Assembly (NCBI GenBank): GCA_012295275.1
Contig: CM022665.1
Location: 18,576,650 to 18,640,649 of the forward strand
Direction: 5' to 3'
Origin: Chrysomallon squamiferum
Lineage: Eukaryota > Mollusca > Gastropoda > Neomphalida > Peltospiridae
DNA: 64,000 bases
Shown here: piece after piece, positions 1-12,851 of the stretch
How the letters are laid out: each line of letters opens with the position of its first letter
Numbering within the stretch: position 1 is the first letter of the stretch
Notes under the pieces: generated by a model
Told to the model about the DNA's origin: nothing
What the model saw: only the letters and a program-made list of their open reading frames with translations
Database searches by the model: none
Position numbers and translations under genes: made by a program

Positions 1-297
1 AAGATTTGCACCATTCACATCTTTGCTTTACTGTGCTAATTAGATTTTTCTGATATTGATGTCTACAAAATAGCTGTGTAGTTATCCTTATCAGGAATTG
101 ATCCCAGTACATATGACTTATCTCTTCATTACCTAATGAAGTTAACATATTTTACATGTTGTAATAAACCTGATGGACACATGTTAAATGATTATAATCC
201 TTTCTAAGTCCTTCAGCTGGTTGATCTTTTATTACTGATCACATGTAAAACAATTGCATGTATGTTTCACATGTAGAACCCCTTTCCTCCAAGTAAC

Positions 298-640
298 AGA
301 CTAACAGTGGATATTGATTTTCTGTCCACATCTTCTACACAGACAGCTTTCTTGAAGGCAAATCTAAGTGTTAGCACATATGTGATATTGAAAATTATTT
401 AATATTTTACTTATGTTTTGACAGCATACATTTCTTGAATTTTACATTATGTAGAAAACACCCCAGATATCAGAATAACAGTATATATTGATTTTCAGTT
501 TGCACCATCTACACAGACAGTTTTCCTCAAGGCGAATCTAAGTGTTAACTTGCATGTGATATATGAAAATGATTTCATATTATACTTAGGTTTTGATAGC
601 ATACATTTATTGAAAATTGCATTACGTTTGTTTGTATCAG
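298..640. repeat. Two-copy tandem duplication, unit about 173 bp
   Basis: The first copy starts near 298 and the second near 471. Both carry the same order of landmarks: a 'taacagt...atattgatttt' start, 'ctacacagacag', 'aatctaagtgtta', 'tgtgatat', and a closing 'gatagcatacattt'-like block. Many substitutions separate them, so the duplication is not recent. Confidence 0.7.
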
Positions 641-1344
641 ACAGAATTTATAGAGTCCAGACGATTTTTGTTCTGCTTTGATTGTCACTGAAACATTTCA
701 GTGTAAGATGTGACCTCTTTTCTTTTCTGTGTTTCTCTTCTGATAAAGTGATGTTGTAGTGACCTGTGGAATGACTGGATGTGAGATCAATCCTCTGTTG
801 TAACCATTTTCTCTTCTGATAAAGTGATGGTGTTATGCTATAGTAGAGTATTGACCTGTAGTATGACTGGTTGTGAATTCACTTCTCCCCAATGGAATAT
901 CTGCAAACCAGATTTTGATGTGTTGTTGTTTGTATAAATGTTCATGTCTGTGGAAAGATTCATGTTATAAAGGCTTGCTGCTAATAGAAAAAGCATAACT
1001 TACATTGTTAAATATAAAGATCAAGTATTATTGTGGATATATTAATTATATTAACAAACTGCTGCTATCTAGTATTAAATATTCTTTCAATACTGCTGAT
1101 ACAGCTCACATTACCAAAACAATTTAAAAATTGCCTTCTATCTGTCTCACTGGCAGAATTAAATAATTAATTTGCATGTATGTTTACTGTAGAATGTATG
1201 TGTTTCAGGGTGTAATATATATATGTGTGTGTGTATGTGTATGGATAAGTGGAATGTGGATGTTTCTTTGTGTGTGTGTATATGTATGAATGTGAGAATG
1301 TATCAGTATGTGTGTATTTGTGTATTTGTGTGTGAGAGTAAATG

Positions 1345-1378
<34 letters not shown>

Positions 1379-2738
1379 TTGTGTGTATTTGTGTGTGAAT
1401 GGTACATGTCAGTACAGTGACTTCATGGCTGTGAGTTTATGTAAATATAAACATGACCATTTATTTACTCTAAAAAGAACATGCTCTTTCTGTCACCAGC
1501 CACACAATAAATACCACAATGACCACATGAATGTTTACACTGCAGCTGAAAGTCATTAACTGGCTTAAATAATTTTTCTTTTGTCCAGAAACCTTGCACT
1601 TTGTTCTACCCTCTCACTCCATTGTTCCCTTTGACTTCTGCTGCTCTTAGTATTTCCTGCTCAGGGACAGCCAGATGAAAATAACCCACAGCCTGACCAT
1701 CACACTTGATTAATTAACAATCTCTGCTATTTCGTGCTGTTAATCACCCCTCCCCTGGGAACTGTTTGTTCTGATGGGTCATCATAGAAATCATAAGTGG
1801 ATCGATAAAGTCCTGTGATGACATTGGACATCTCAAATATTTGACTGTGCAAAACGTCTCAGAAACCATCTTCCAGAGGTCAGTGCAATTTTCCTCTGGC
1901 CTTGATGTGGTGACCACAAGGCATTTTAAATGGATTGCCATAGCAACTGTTCAATTTATTCATGCTTGTGCAGGTTAAGCAATTCAGTTTATTCATGTTT
2001 ATGCCAGTTAAGAAAGGTTTGATTTTAATTTGGAAGAGACAGATGTCATGTGCATGATACTTAGGACAGAAGTGAGAAAATTTTAACATTTATATTTTTT
2101 TTATCTTCAGAATATTCTGTTACAAATTGTTGTGTGAAATATGCATGTGTGAATGAAATATTTTCATATAAGGACTCCAAAAAATTCATTTGTTAGATAT
2201 TTTATTATTGATGGAATAAAATATAATTATTTTATTTATCAATTTTTACTCTCAGTCCATTAATTACACTAATTAATAATAATGTTACACTAATTAATAA
2301 TAATCATAATAATAATAAAAGTACTAGTAATAATAACAATATTTGTAGTAGCAGTAGAAGTAGTAGTAGTAATACTAATAACAACAACAATAGCAATAGT
2401 AACAATAATAAAAGTAGTGGCAGTAGTGATAGTAGTAATATTAATAATAATAGTGATAATAATAATCATAATAGTAACAATACTCAAACTTCTACATGTA
2501 CATATGCACATACACACACACACACACACACACATACACACACATATACTCAAAACAAAAAGATGAAAAAACAGAAAAAAATTGTTATTCAATAAGCAAC
2601 AAATAAATAACAATTTGTTTGACAGACTTATTTGTAAGAGCTTTGTAGGGAAAAATAAAACACTATTATTCTTGATCAGTAAACCATATTTCTGCCATGC
2701 TTAACTCTACAATATCATCCATTACAAATTACAGTGCT

Positions 2739-2792
2739 GAAACTAATACAGCATTGAGTTGTTCTGAAACTAATACAGCATTGAGTTGTTCT
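2739..2792. repeat. Perfect 27-bp direct tandem repeat, two copies
   Basis: A 27-bp unit beginning 'gaaactaatacagcattgag' occurs twice back to back with no difference seen, which indicates a recent duplication. An open frame reads through both copies, but nothing suggests it is coding. Confidence 0.75.
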
Positions 2793-3516
2793 GGTCTAAT
2801 GATACAAACAGTGCATATCATTATTAAACTTTTATACTGGGACTACGAAAAGCTGTTGTCAGAAACTGTAGATGACAATAACCATTCAGTCATCATGTAT
2901 TGAATTATTTTAATATCAAACTGAGGTGAGATTCAGGTTACGAAAACCTGAATATGACTTGCATAAGCCTATTCTGTGTTTTTAGAAGCTGTTTACAAAA
3001 GTTGATATATTTTTAATTGACAGGTGTTTAAATTATTGTTAATTGGATAAAGGGTATCTAATTCAGTTTGTTGATATGGTCCTGTTTCTCTAGATTTTCA
3101 TTTTTCTTTTGTTTCTGTGTCATGGATGTTCCTTTCTATTTATTGGGAATCATTGGGAATTTATCAGAGCTAAAGGTGACTTTGCAGTATTTGAAGATGA
3201 ATTTTTCTGTGGATGTTGGTAATTGCTTTTGTAGCTGTGCATAATCTAGCATAATGAACAAGATTTTTTTAATGTTGTTGGCTTATAATATTTATTTTTG
3301 TTTTTTAATTTATTATTTTATTTTATTTTATTTGTTTTATTTTATTTTATATTGCTTTTTCTTTTATCCATAATCAAATATATTAAGGAATTTGGCCAAG
3401 TACATTTTAAAAAAAATCTCTGACTCTCTCTCTCTCTCTACATAAATATGGAATTTTGGCTTTAGTTGTGAAAGATGTTACAAAAGTGTGGGTTTTTTGT
3501 TGTAAACTTCTTTTTT

Positions 3517-3519
<3 letters not shown>

Positions 3520-3575
<56 letters not shown>
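3520..3575. repeat. Compound (CT)n(TA)n microsatellite
   Basis: About 17 CT units pass directly into about 11 TA units. It has the same CT-then-TA order as the compound arrays near 59,150 and 63,600, but without the (CA)n part. Confidence 0.9.
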
Positions 3576-6060
3576 CTTTGTTTTTCAGTCGGAACAATAT
3601 ATACATCCTTGTTACAGAATGTTGATAATTTGTTTTTCCAGTGCTTTTTTGTTTTTTGTTGGGTTTTTTATGTTTTGTTTTGTAATGTGTTACTGTAACA
3701 TCAGAGACCAACATTTAATGTCCGGTTACACCATGATGTTGTGTGCAAAGAATTCATTTATAGAACACAAAACAGACAATGAAAAATCTTATTCTGCCAC
3801 AATTTTTTTTTAAATTTTTTATAATGAGTGTCTGGAATAAGGAAAGAGTGAGAAAAGAAAAGAAAAAAAAGAAGAGCTCCAAGAAAATAAATGAGACTTT
3901 TTTTTTTTTACTTTAATTTTTTTCTTTTGTTTTCTTTTTGCAATTTTTCACACTTTGATTTTCTGAGAATGAAAAGTATTGCCTCAAAAAACAAAACAAC
4001 AACCAAATAAATAAATAAATAAATAAAAATAAAACAAAACCTAGTGACTAAACCAAAAGAACCCCAAACAAAACAACAACAACAACAAAAAGACATGCCA
4101 CTGATTGACTGTAATATATTAAATGATTCCAGAAACTACAGATACCATTCTCTAACATGTTTCATCTCACAGCAAAATTAATTTGGCTGTTGCATGATAC
4201 ATCTATAACTAGACACATGTGGTGTAATCAGGTACTTTTGATCACTACCAGAGACTGATAATTTGATGTTTTAATTTAATCACTGTTTGATATAACCCGA
4301 TATATCTGCAGTGTGTGGGCACATGTTCTTTCAGGTAAGCACAGATATTTGAACTTAGTTGGTGAAAATATTTAAAATCCTAAACCAGGTCTTGAGACTG
4401 TTGTAATACTGCAGTGCATTACTTCATCTTATATTATTATAATGTTATTATTATTGTTGTTGTTATCTTCATTCTCATCCTTATTATTGTTGTTATTATT
4501 ATTGTTATTATTTTATCATTACTATTACTATTATATTACTATTAACTATGAATATTATTATTATTATTATTATTACAACTACTACTATTTCTGATATTGA
4601 TACCTCGTCTGTCTGTTACTAACATTGCTTCTGCCATTACTAATACTAGGTATTATTATTATCATTATTATTATTACAGTTTTATTATCATCATATTTAT
4701 TATTACTGTTATTATTGTCATTATTACTAGCTGTTACTCATTATTATATTATTATTATAACAATAGATCCTGAAAAAACAACAAAAAAAAACCATAAAAA
4801 CTAAAATACATTAAAGTGATGAATCAAAAAAGTCAAGACTCAAAAATTAAATTCTGGATCAAAGACTGTTGAATATATATTATGTCATCAATTGGTAATA
4901 TTAACATTGAAATATGCTGATACATGCAATATTTTATCATTAAATATAAATATTTCATACTTTCTAATATTTCATCTTTCTGGAATATGTATTTCTCTGT
5001 ATAAAATAATGATGCAACAATATTATTTGTGCAGCTAATAAATATAATAAAAATGAAAAATAAAATCGAGTACATTGACTATATGACTACAGTTTTATCT
5101 TTCTATATCTGTCTCTTATAACAATAATAATGATAATAAAAATAACATAACAACAACAACAACAATAATAATAATAGATATTATAATAATGACAGTAATT
5201 AATAATGATGATAATAATAATAATAATAATAATAGATATAACAATATTAAATAACAAATAAATATTAATAATAATAATAACAACAAACAAAGCAAACAAC
5301 AAAAACTCCTACAACTTCATGATCATCTATTGATAATATTAAAGTATGTTGACATTCTTTCATTTTTACTTTTTAAAAATAAACAAACTGAATAAGCAGG
5401 AACCAGTTAAGTCAAATATTTTGAATGATGGAACTGTAGATGTTAACAATTGCCCTCTTGTCACACTTAAAGTTTGTCTGAAGAGGTCATTAGTTAGTGT
5501 CAGATTTTCTTTTTCACCTGACACTTAACTCTTTATATCCACTACAGTTACTGTTACCACCATATGCTTAACACAGGTAGTGTGCCAGGTGGTGAGTTTT
5601 GTTACTGTAATGTTATTTTTATTTGAGTTAGATCAGCCTTTTTTATTTAGTTTGTGTGTGTGTGTGCGTGTGTTTGTGTGTGTGAAAGAGAGAGAGAAAT
5701 ACATATATATAAAGAAAGAGAGAGACTGAGAGAAAGAGTAAAAGTGAGGGAAAGTGAAGGTGAGAGAGCGAGAGAAAGAGACAGTGAAGGAGAAAGTGAG
5801 AATGAAATTGAGAGAGACAGAGACACATAGACTGAGAGACAGAGAAAACGAGTTTGACAGTGTTAAAGGGCATGTAACAAAGAGGCTAAAAGACAAATTT
5901 AATCTTTACATAATATGTGTTATGAAAAAAATTATATTTGTATCATGTTGGTTTTCATACTTCTTTAGACAATAAATATATTATTTTTGTTGATTTTAAT
6001 TACCAAATTACTTTCATGTTGGAATATACTGTAACCTAATATACAGAATTTTATTATCTT

Positions 6061-6091
<31 letters not shown>

Positions 6092-6950
6092 TCGGTTTTC
6101 TTTGAACAATGTCCTCAGGGTATTCATGTAATATTTTCCAGTCTAAAAGTATTGAGAAATAGAGAGAGAGAATCAAATAATTTTTATTAATTTTTGTTAA
6201 ATTATTGAAGCCAGTAATATTTAGTAAATTAATTTGAGACTAATACCCTGCATCATGTGTTTAACTAGAGTTTGACTATAACCTGACTTTGTGCTTGTTA
6301 CAATTAAGTGGATGGATTATCAACCACAGAGTTAAGCATCAAACAGGGATGATATCTGCCTTACACAGGATGCTGCCAGGTTGTAGGTTTGTGATAGTTA
6401 ATGGCTAACATATAAAAAAAAAAAAAAAAAAAATTATTTTCTATTAAAATAAAATTGTGAGGCATTGGGCGGCCATACATCCCAGTTGCTTGTAGCATAT
6501 CAGCATTTAATGGTTAAAAAAAAAAATTATCAAAAAAAAAGCAAGGAAAAAAAGCAGACTGCATATTTTGAAAATAAGCTACAGTATTTCTAAATAATAA
6601 AGTCTGGTCACCAGACTGTATATTTCAAAAGCTAAAACATTTCTAAATAGTGGTGTCTAGTAAGTGAAAATTTCAGTTGCTAATCATGGCCAGTGAAATG
6701 TTAAAAATAATAATAATAATAATAATAATAAGCTGAAGAATTTGTAAATAGCAGTAGCTTGTCTAGACTTGCTAAAATAATAATAATAATAAATAAATAA
6801 ATAAATAAATAAAAGTCTTTTAACCAGGATTGTCTAAGCAATGGAAGTTTGATAATAAGCTGTTTGTTATCAAGACAGAGGTATTAGGTTCAGTTTAATA
6901 ATTCAGTTTGGATTAAAAAAAGAAAAGGTTTTTAAGTTCTTCTCATTTTT

Positions 6951-6989
<39 letters not shown>

Positions 6990-7837
6990 TTTCTTTATGA
7001 TCTGATATCTGTTCATGATTTCTGGGTTTTTAATATTATCATTTTTATTGATTTATTATTTATTTGTTTATTATTATTATTTTTATTTACTGTTATTTAT
7101 TATTTTTTTTTTTTTTTTTTTTTTCAATTTTATCTAATTGTTTTGTATCTATCTTATTTTTAGTTGTATATATATTTTTTTAGTGTGAGGCATTATGCAA
7201 ATATCTCTCTTCAAGTATAACTGCTTGTTCTTACACAGCTATGGAAATTCTCTACAGTTAGGAGTGAAAAATTTAGTTGCTACTGATGTTCAATCTTTAC
7301 TGGTAATAAATTATAACAGTAATATAACATCTGCATAGAGATTCATGTATTCTTTTTTTTTCTGTATTACTAATAACATCTTACAAAGAAAACTAATCTG
7401 GAAAAATAAAATTCACATGCATGTGCACACATACACATATTCACACACACAAATATATATAAAATGGTAAAGAAAGTTATGATGAAAATGTAATATGCAT
7501 TAGCATGTTTTTATTATTATTATTATTTATTTTAATTTTTTTTTTTTTTTTTTTCATTTTAATACATGTTTTATTTTCTTACATTATACTTAATTTAAAC
7601 ATCTTTAATGATAAAGGATTTCTGCAGCTATTAAACAGTGAATGTACATTTATTTTATAAAAAAGAAGAAGAGAAAAAGCTTTTGCTTTCTAGTCATATT
7701 TTTCTAAATCCTAGGTTTTTCCAGTGCACACATGTAATCCAAAGACTGTTTCATGACTTTCATCACATTCACACCATAGTGTTATCAGCTGAACACACAA
7801 ACATCAACGTGATATTTCTGTCTCTCTTTTTATTCAG

Positions 7838-7962
7838 GACCAGCAGTTAACCATGACCTTCGGACAAGGTCATCAGGGGGCAGCAGTGGGGGCAGTAACC
7901 ATAGTGACATCATCAACCAGCTGGGCGAAGGGTCAGATGTCAAACACTTTCTTTCAGCAGAG
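7838..7962 (+). CDS. TIAM1: TIAM exon a: Ser/Gly-rich linker before the N-terminal PH domain
   Basis: Acceptor tattcag, donor gtcagt. Two bases complete a codon, then 41 codons read through [14 protein letters not shown] and [13 protein letters not shown], ending in phase 0. A different frame is also open through this exon, but only this one continues into [11 protein letters not shown] of the next exon, the conserved lead into the TIAM PH domain. Confidence 0.85.
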
Positions 7963-7982
7963 GTCAGTTTTTGTGTCCATCT

Positions 7983-8035
<53 letters not shown>

Positions 8036-8445
8036 GTGTGTGTGTGGCATGATAATCTTATCATTACACTCTTTAGTCTGCCTGTTTGCTTCTGCCAACC
8101 AACACACTTATTGGCTTTGGGTAATCATGTAACCAAGCAGTGTTGCTTGTGTTTACTCTGTGCTTCTCTTCACATCTCTTTCTTTCTCTCTCCTCTCATC
8201 TTGCTCACCACCATGGGCTCAAACATTTAATTTAAGATATTATACAGTTTAAAAAACTTTAAAAAAAAAAAAAAAAAAAAAAAAATCAGACCCTTTCTCA
8301 TTTCTAAGTAAACACATGTGCAGAAAGCAGCCTGCCAGATTTCAGGTAAATATATGTTTTGATTGATTTTTTAGAATTTTCTTTCATTTTAGTATTTGGT
8401 TTTGAAATTTATCCATCATTTTGTTTTTTCTTTCTTTTTAATATT

Positions 8446-8513
<68 letters not shown>

Positions 8514-8840
8514 CTATTTGTTTTTGATATTTAACAATCAGTTTGTTTTTATTTTTATTGTTGTTGTTGTTGTTATTATTATTGGTATTGATTTGTTTTA
8601 AATTTTGCTCTGAAATTAGTTAATCTGACCCCTTTACTGCTATGAGTCTGTTCTTGGGTAATCTTAAAATACACATATAGTGTTTTTCTAATTTACATAG
8701 AATAAAACACATCAGATCTTTTTACTTGAAAAATTATTATGTGTAAACTAACTTGAAAATAAATAATAAAAAGAGATGTTGATAATCATAATTTTGAAAT
8801 AATAATAATAACAGTAGTAATAGTAGTAATAATAATAAAA

Positions 8841-8900
<60 letters not shown>

Positions 8901-10134
8901 GTAATAATAAATAAAAAAAAAGAATTATAATGACATAATAAGCATATTATTTTAATAGGTTTCATTTTATTTTTAAGAAAGAAACTGATAAATATTAATG
9001 CTGCTGCTGCTGTTGCTGCTGTTACTACTATGACAACTATTGTGAATAATAAAAAAACAAAAACAACAGAAGATGTAGTAACAAACAGAATACATCATAC
9101 ATTACCCAGATACATATCTATGCAGTTGTTTACAGAAATTATCTGTCTTTTTTTTTTTCTGTCTGTCTTTCTTTTATTTCTTTTTTTTTTCATCTTTTGT
9201 TTTCTTGTCATACACTCTCCTACATTCTGTCAGCTTTTATTATTATTATTATCATTATTGTTATTATTATTATTATTTTTTTTTAATTCACATATATTTC
9301 TTATAATTCTTTCTGTTTTCATTACTGGAAAACATATTACAACAAACAGTTAAAAACAATACTTAGCTCAGAAATGTGTTGTAATATATATATCTATATC
9401 CTGTTTTTTTGGATAAAACTGTTACTTTTCTTGTTTGGTTCAAGAATAGATGGCTTGTTCTTAGGAGATATCTTACTCAGGTTTAAAAAGAAAGAACAAA
9501 AAAGAAAAAAAGAAGATATAAAGAGAAAGAAATAGATAAATATTTTTAAAGAAATATTCATAATGTGAACTGAGAAATAATTATGATGTGAACTGAGAAA
9601 TAATTATGATGATATGAACTGAGATATTGTTTAAAAATATTCATGATGGTGTGATTTGAAGTATTGTCAAAAATATATTCATGATATTTTGAACTGGGAA
9701 ATATTCATGATGTGAATTGAGAAATAATTATGATGTTGTGAACTGAAGTATTTTTGCAGAAATAATTATGATGCGGTGAGTGAACTGAGAAATACTGACA
9801 ATGTGAACTGAGGTGTTTTTAAACAAATATTTATGATTTTGTGAACTGAAGTATTGTTAAACAAATATTCACCATGTTGTGAACTGCTAAGCAAATATTT
9901 ATGACATGTGAATTGTTTTTCTTGCAGCATTCAGATGCAGAAGAGACTGAGACTGATGGATGTTTAGACACGATGACAGAATCCGAATCACAACTCTCCT
10001 ACGTTAGACAGGTTGGAGCCATCAGGAAAGCTGGGTTTGTACTTTAATAATTCGTCTTAGTAAATAATCATGTTGTGTGGTGGTGGTGTTGTTTTTATAT
10101 TATTGTTATTGTTATTATCATCATCATTCTATTA

Positions 10135-10168
<34 letters not shown>

Positions 10169-12755
10169 CATCATCACTGTTATTATTATTACTATTCTTA
10201 TTATTTTCTTCTTCTTATTATTATTATTATTATTTATTATTTTTATTATTATTATTATTAACTTGTTATTATTTTATTATTATTGTTGTTGTTTTTGTTG
10301 TTCCTATTACTTTTCTTCTTATTGTTATTATTATCTATTAGAATAAAGAATAGAAACATAGAAACATTGAAAATATTTCTTTTAACAACAGCCAAGAAGA
10401 AAAAAAAAGCTACAACAAATAGTAACATAGCATATATTTTAGTAGAGATATTTTCATATAAAGCACATTGATTTGGATTTTTTCCATTGGTTAGTGGAAG
10501 TCAGACACTTGCAAATTATTTTATAAATTCTTTTTGAGAACGTGTGTCTTATTCACCAAATTCTTTAGCTGTTTTCAAGTTTACTGTTTTGGAAGTTACT
10601 AAATACACACACACATAGATATATTTACTGTAACTTTGTGAGTGTTACTGATATATATACATCAATAACACTCAAATTTACAGTTAAATGTGACTAATTT
10701 GAGGTAGGCCATTCAGACACTGATGGATTTTAACAATATATATCCCTGTGTAATCCTTACTCATATCTCATTTCTTTGTGCCCAGACCACTCTGTTTCTC
10801 AGCTCTTTAACAGGCAACTTACCCATGTAGATAATTTGTGTCTTGCCATTGTGACATCATTTGGAAGAATGATCATTCAGCAGAAGCCTGGGAATTTATC
10901 CATTCATTACATTTTGTCTTGCGATTGTGACATTGTTTTGAAGATTGATCATTCAGCAAAAGGCTGGAAATTTATCCTATTGTAAATTTTGTTTTGTATG
11001 CTAACATGGTTTTGAATATTGGATTATTTGAAAAGAATTCAGCAAAAGTCTTGGAATTTATCCTATCATTAAGTTTTGTTTTGCACAGTTAATTCAAAAG
11101 TCTTGGAATTTATCCTATCATTAAGTTTTGTTTTGCACAGTTACATGGTTTTGAGGATTTGATTACTGCAAAGAATTCAGCAGTGGTTTGGAATGTATCC
11201 TGCTATTTTCTCTTTCCATGTGCTGTGACATGGTTTTGACATGGTCACTGAATATAATTCAGCAAAAGCTGGGAATTTATCTTGCCTTGTAATATGACAC
11301 AGAATTCAGCAAAAGGCAAAGAATGTATCCTATCAGAATTAAAAATTAATCACAGCATCACTACCCTTGCCAGTGATAAGTGATATTCTGTTTGTAATTC
11401 TATTTGTACTACAAGCCACTGTTAATAATAGAAACTGTTATGCACTTAGGAATGTGTTGAACTACACCAGTGTATATCAGTGGTGATTCTTTTCTCTTTC
11501 TTTTTCTGTTTTTCTTTTTTTTACCCATTATTTTATTTCTGATGCTAAATGTTGCAAGATTCTAAAAACTATTTTGTTATTGTTATTGTTATTATTATTA
11601 CTGTTTTTACAGTTATGATAACATTTTTGTGCCCATTATGAATTATTATTAATTTTTTATTAAACAATTAATATGAACTGAAGATATATGTATAATAATA
11701 TGTTGTTTTATTTCATTTTTATTTTTATTTATTTTTATTGTTTTTTATTTTGTCTTTAGTTTAATATAATTTATTTTAATTTAATCTTATTTTAATTTAT
11801 TTTGATCCTTTTTAATTTTTTTCTTTTCTTTTCTTTTCTTTTTCGTTTATTTTTACAATTGTTTATTTTCATTTTCATGTAATTTTATTTTATTTTTAAT
11901 TTTAATCTTATGTTTATTTTATTTTAGTTTTGTATTTTTTTATTTATTTATTTATTTATTTATTATTTTGATTTAGTTATTTATTATAATTATTATTATT
12001 TTTTTTTTTTTAAGTATCTGGTTTTAACAGTGAATATTTAGTAAAGATAAGATTATTTTAACTTCAGATGGCTGGTTGTGAAGAACTGGCTAGTTCACAA
12101 GAAGAGGAAGATTGAGTTGGCTCCAAGAAGAAACTGGAAGCGATACTGGGTGTGTCTCAAAGGAACCACCCTCCTTTTTTTTGACTGTGATGACGAAAGT
12201 GCCATCACCCAGAACAGTGTACCTAGACACATACTGGGTAACTTCACTTAACTAGCTACTTTATACTAGTATCTTTAAGTTTGAATTCTACATTATATTA
12301 GTATGTTAAGTTTTAGTTCTACTTTACACTAATATTTTAAAGCAGTTTAGATAGTGCAATAAGAGGTATGAGATTTGTAATGTTAAAGTTTTATTTTTCT
12401 GTATGAAAGACAAATGTATAAATAGTGATAGTGCGAAAAAGTGAAAGATTGAGAGTTACAGTGAGAGAGACAGGCAGAAAGACAAACAGAGACAGAAAGG
12501 TAGAATGAAACAGAAATGAAGAGAGTGATAGAGAGAGCTGGAGAGAGGGGTAGAGAGTGAGAGATGGATAGACTGAGAGATACAGTGATAGTGATAATGA
12601 GAAAGAGTGTGGAAGGTATTGAGGGAGAGACAGAAAGACAAACTGAAAGAGACAGAATAGATAGAGACAGAAAGAGACAGGCAGAGAGAGACATTGAAAA
12701 AGAGGTAGAGTGAAAGACAGAGAGAGTCATAGACACAGACTGAAAAAAGATGTTG

Positions 12756-12851
<96 letters not shown>

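Larger units (their letters stand above)
1..7837. other. Noncoding stretch before the first recognised TIAM exon, probably intron
   Basis: I found no convincing coding exon here. The first recognised exon at 7838 opens in mid-codon, so at least one earlier exon exists, and this stretch is probably its downstream intron. It holds a tandem duplication of about 173 bp (298-640), an 80-bp duplication (about 730-885), a perfect 27-bp duplication (2739-2792), and many microsatellites: (TG)n near 1347-1377, an AAT/AGT complex at 2275-2480 with (CA)n at 2510-2550, (CT)n(TA)n at 3520-3575, ATT-rich tracts at 4430-4760 and 5120-5290, a GA-rich tract at 5685-5850, and (TA)n at 6957-6986. Short open frames here are repeat translations. 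Confidence 0.6.

Noticed and set aside
7853-8230. 125-codon frame starting MTFGQGHQG
   Set aside because: It overlaps a true TIAM exon in the wrong frame and then reads through (TG)n; the frame giving [14 protein letters not shown] joins the next exon.
10070-10346. Overlapping open frames in all three plus frames, rich in Leu, Ile or Tyr
   Set aside because: All arise from the (ATT)n tract; the same tract is open in three frames, which real genes rarely are.
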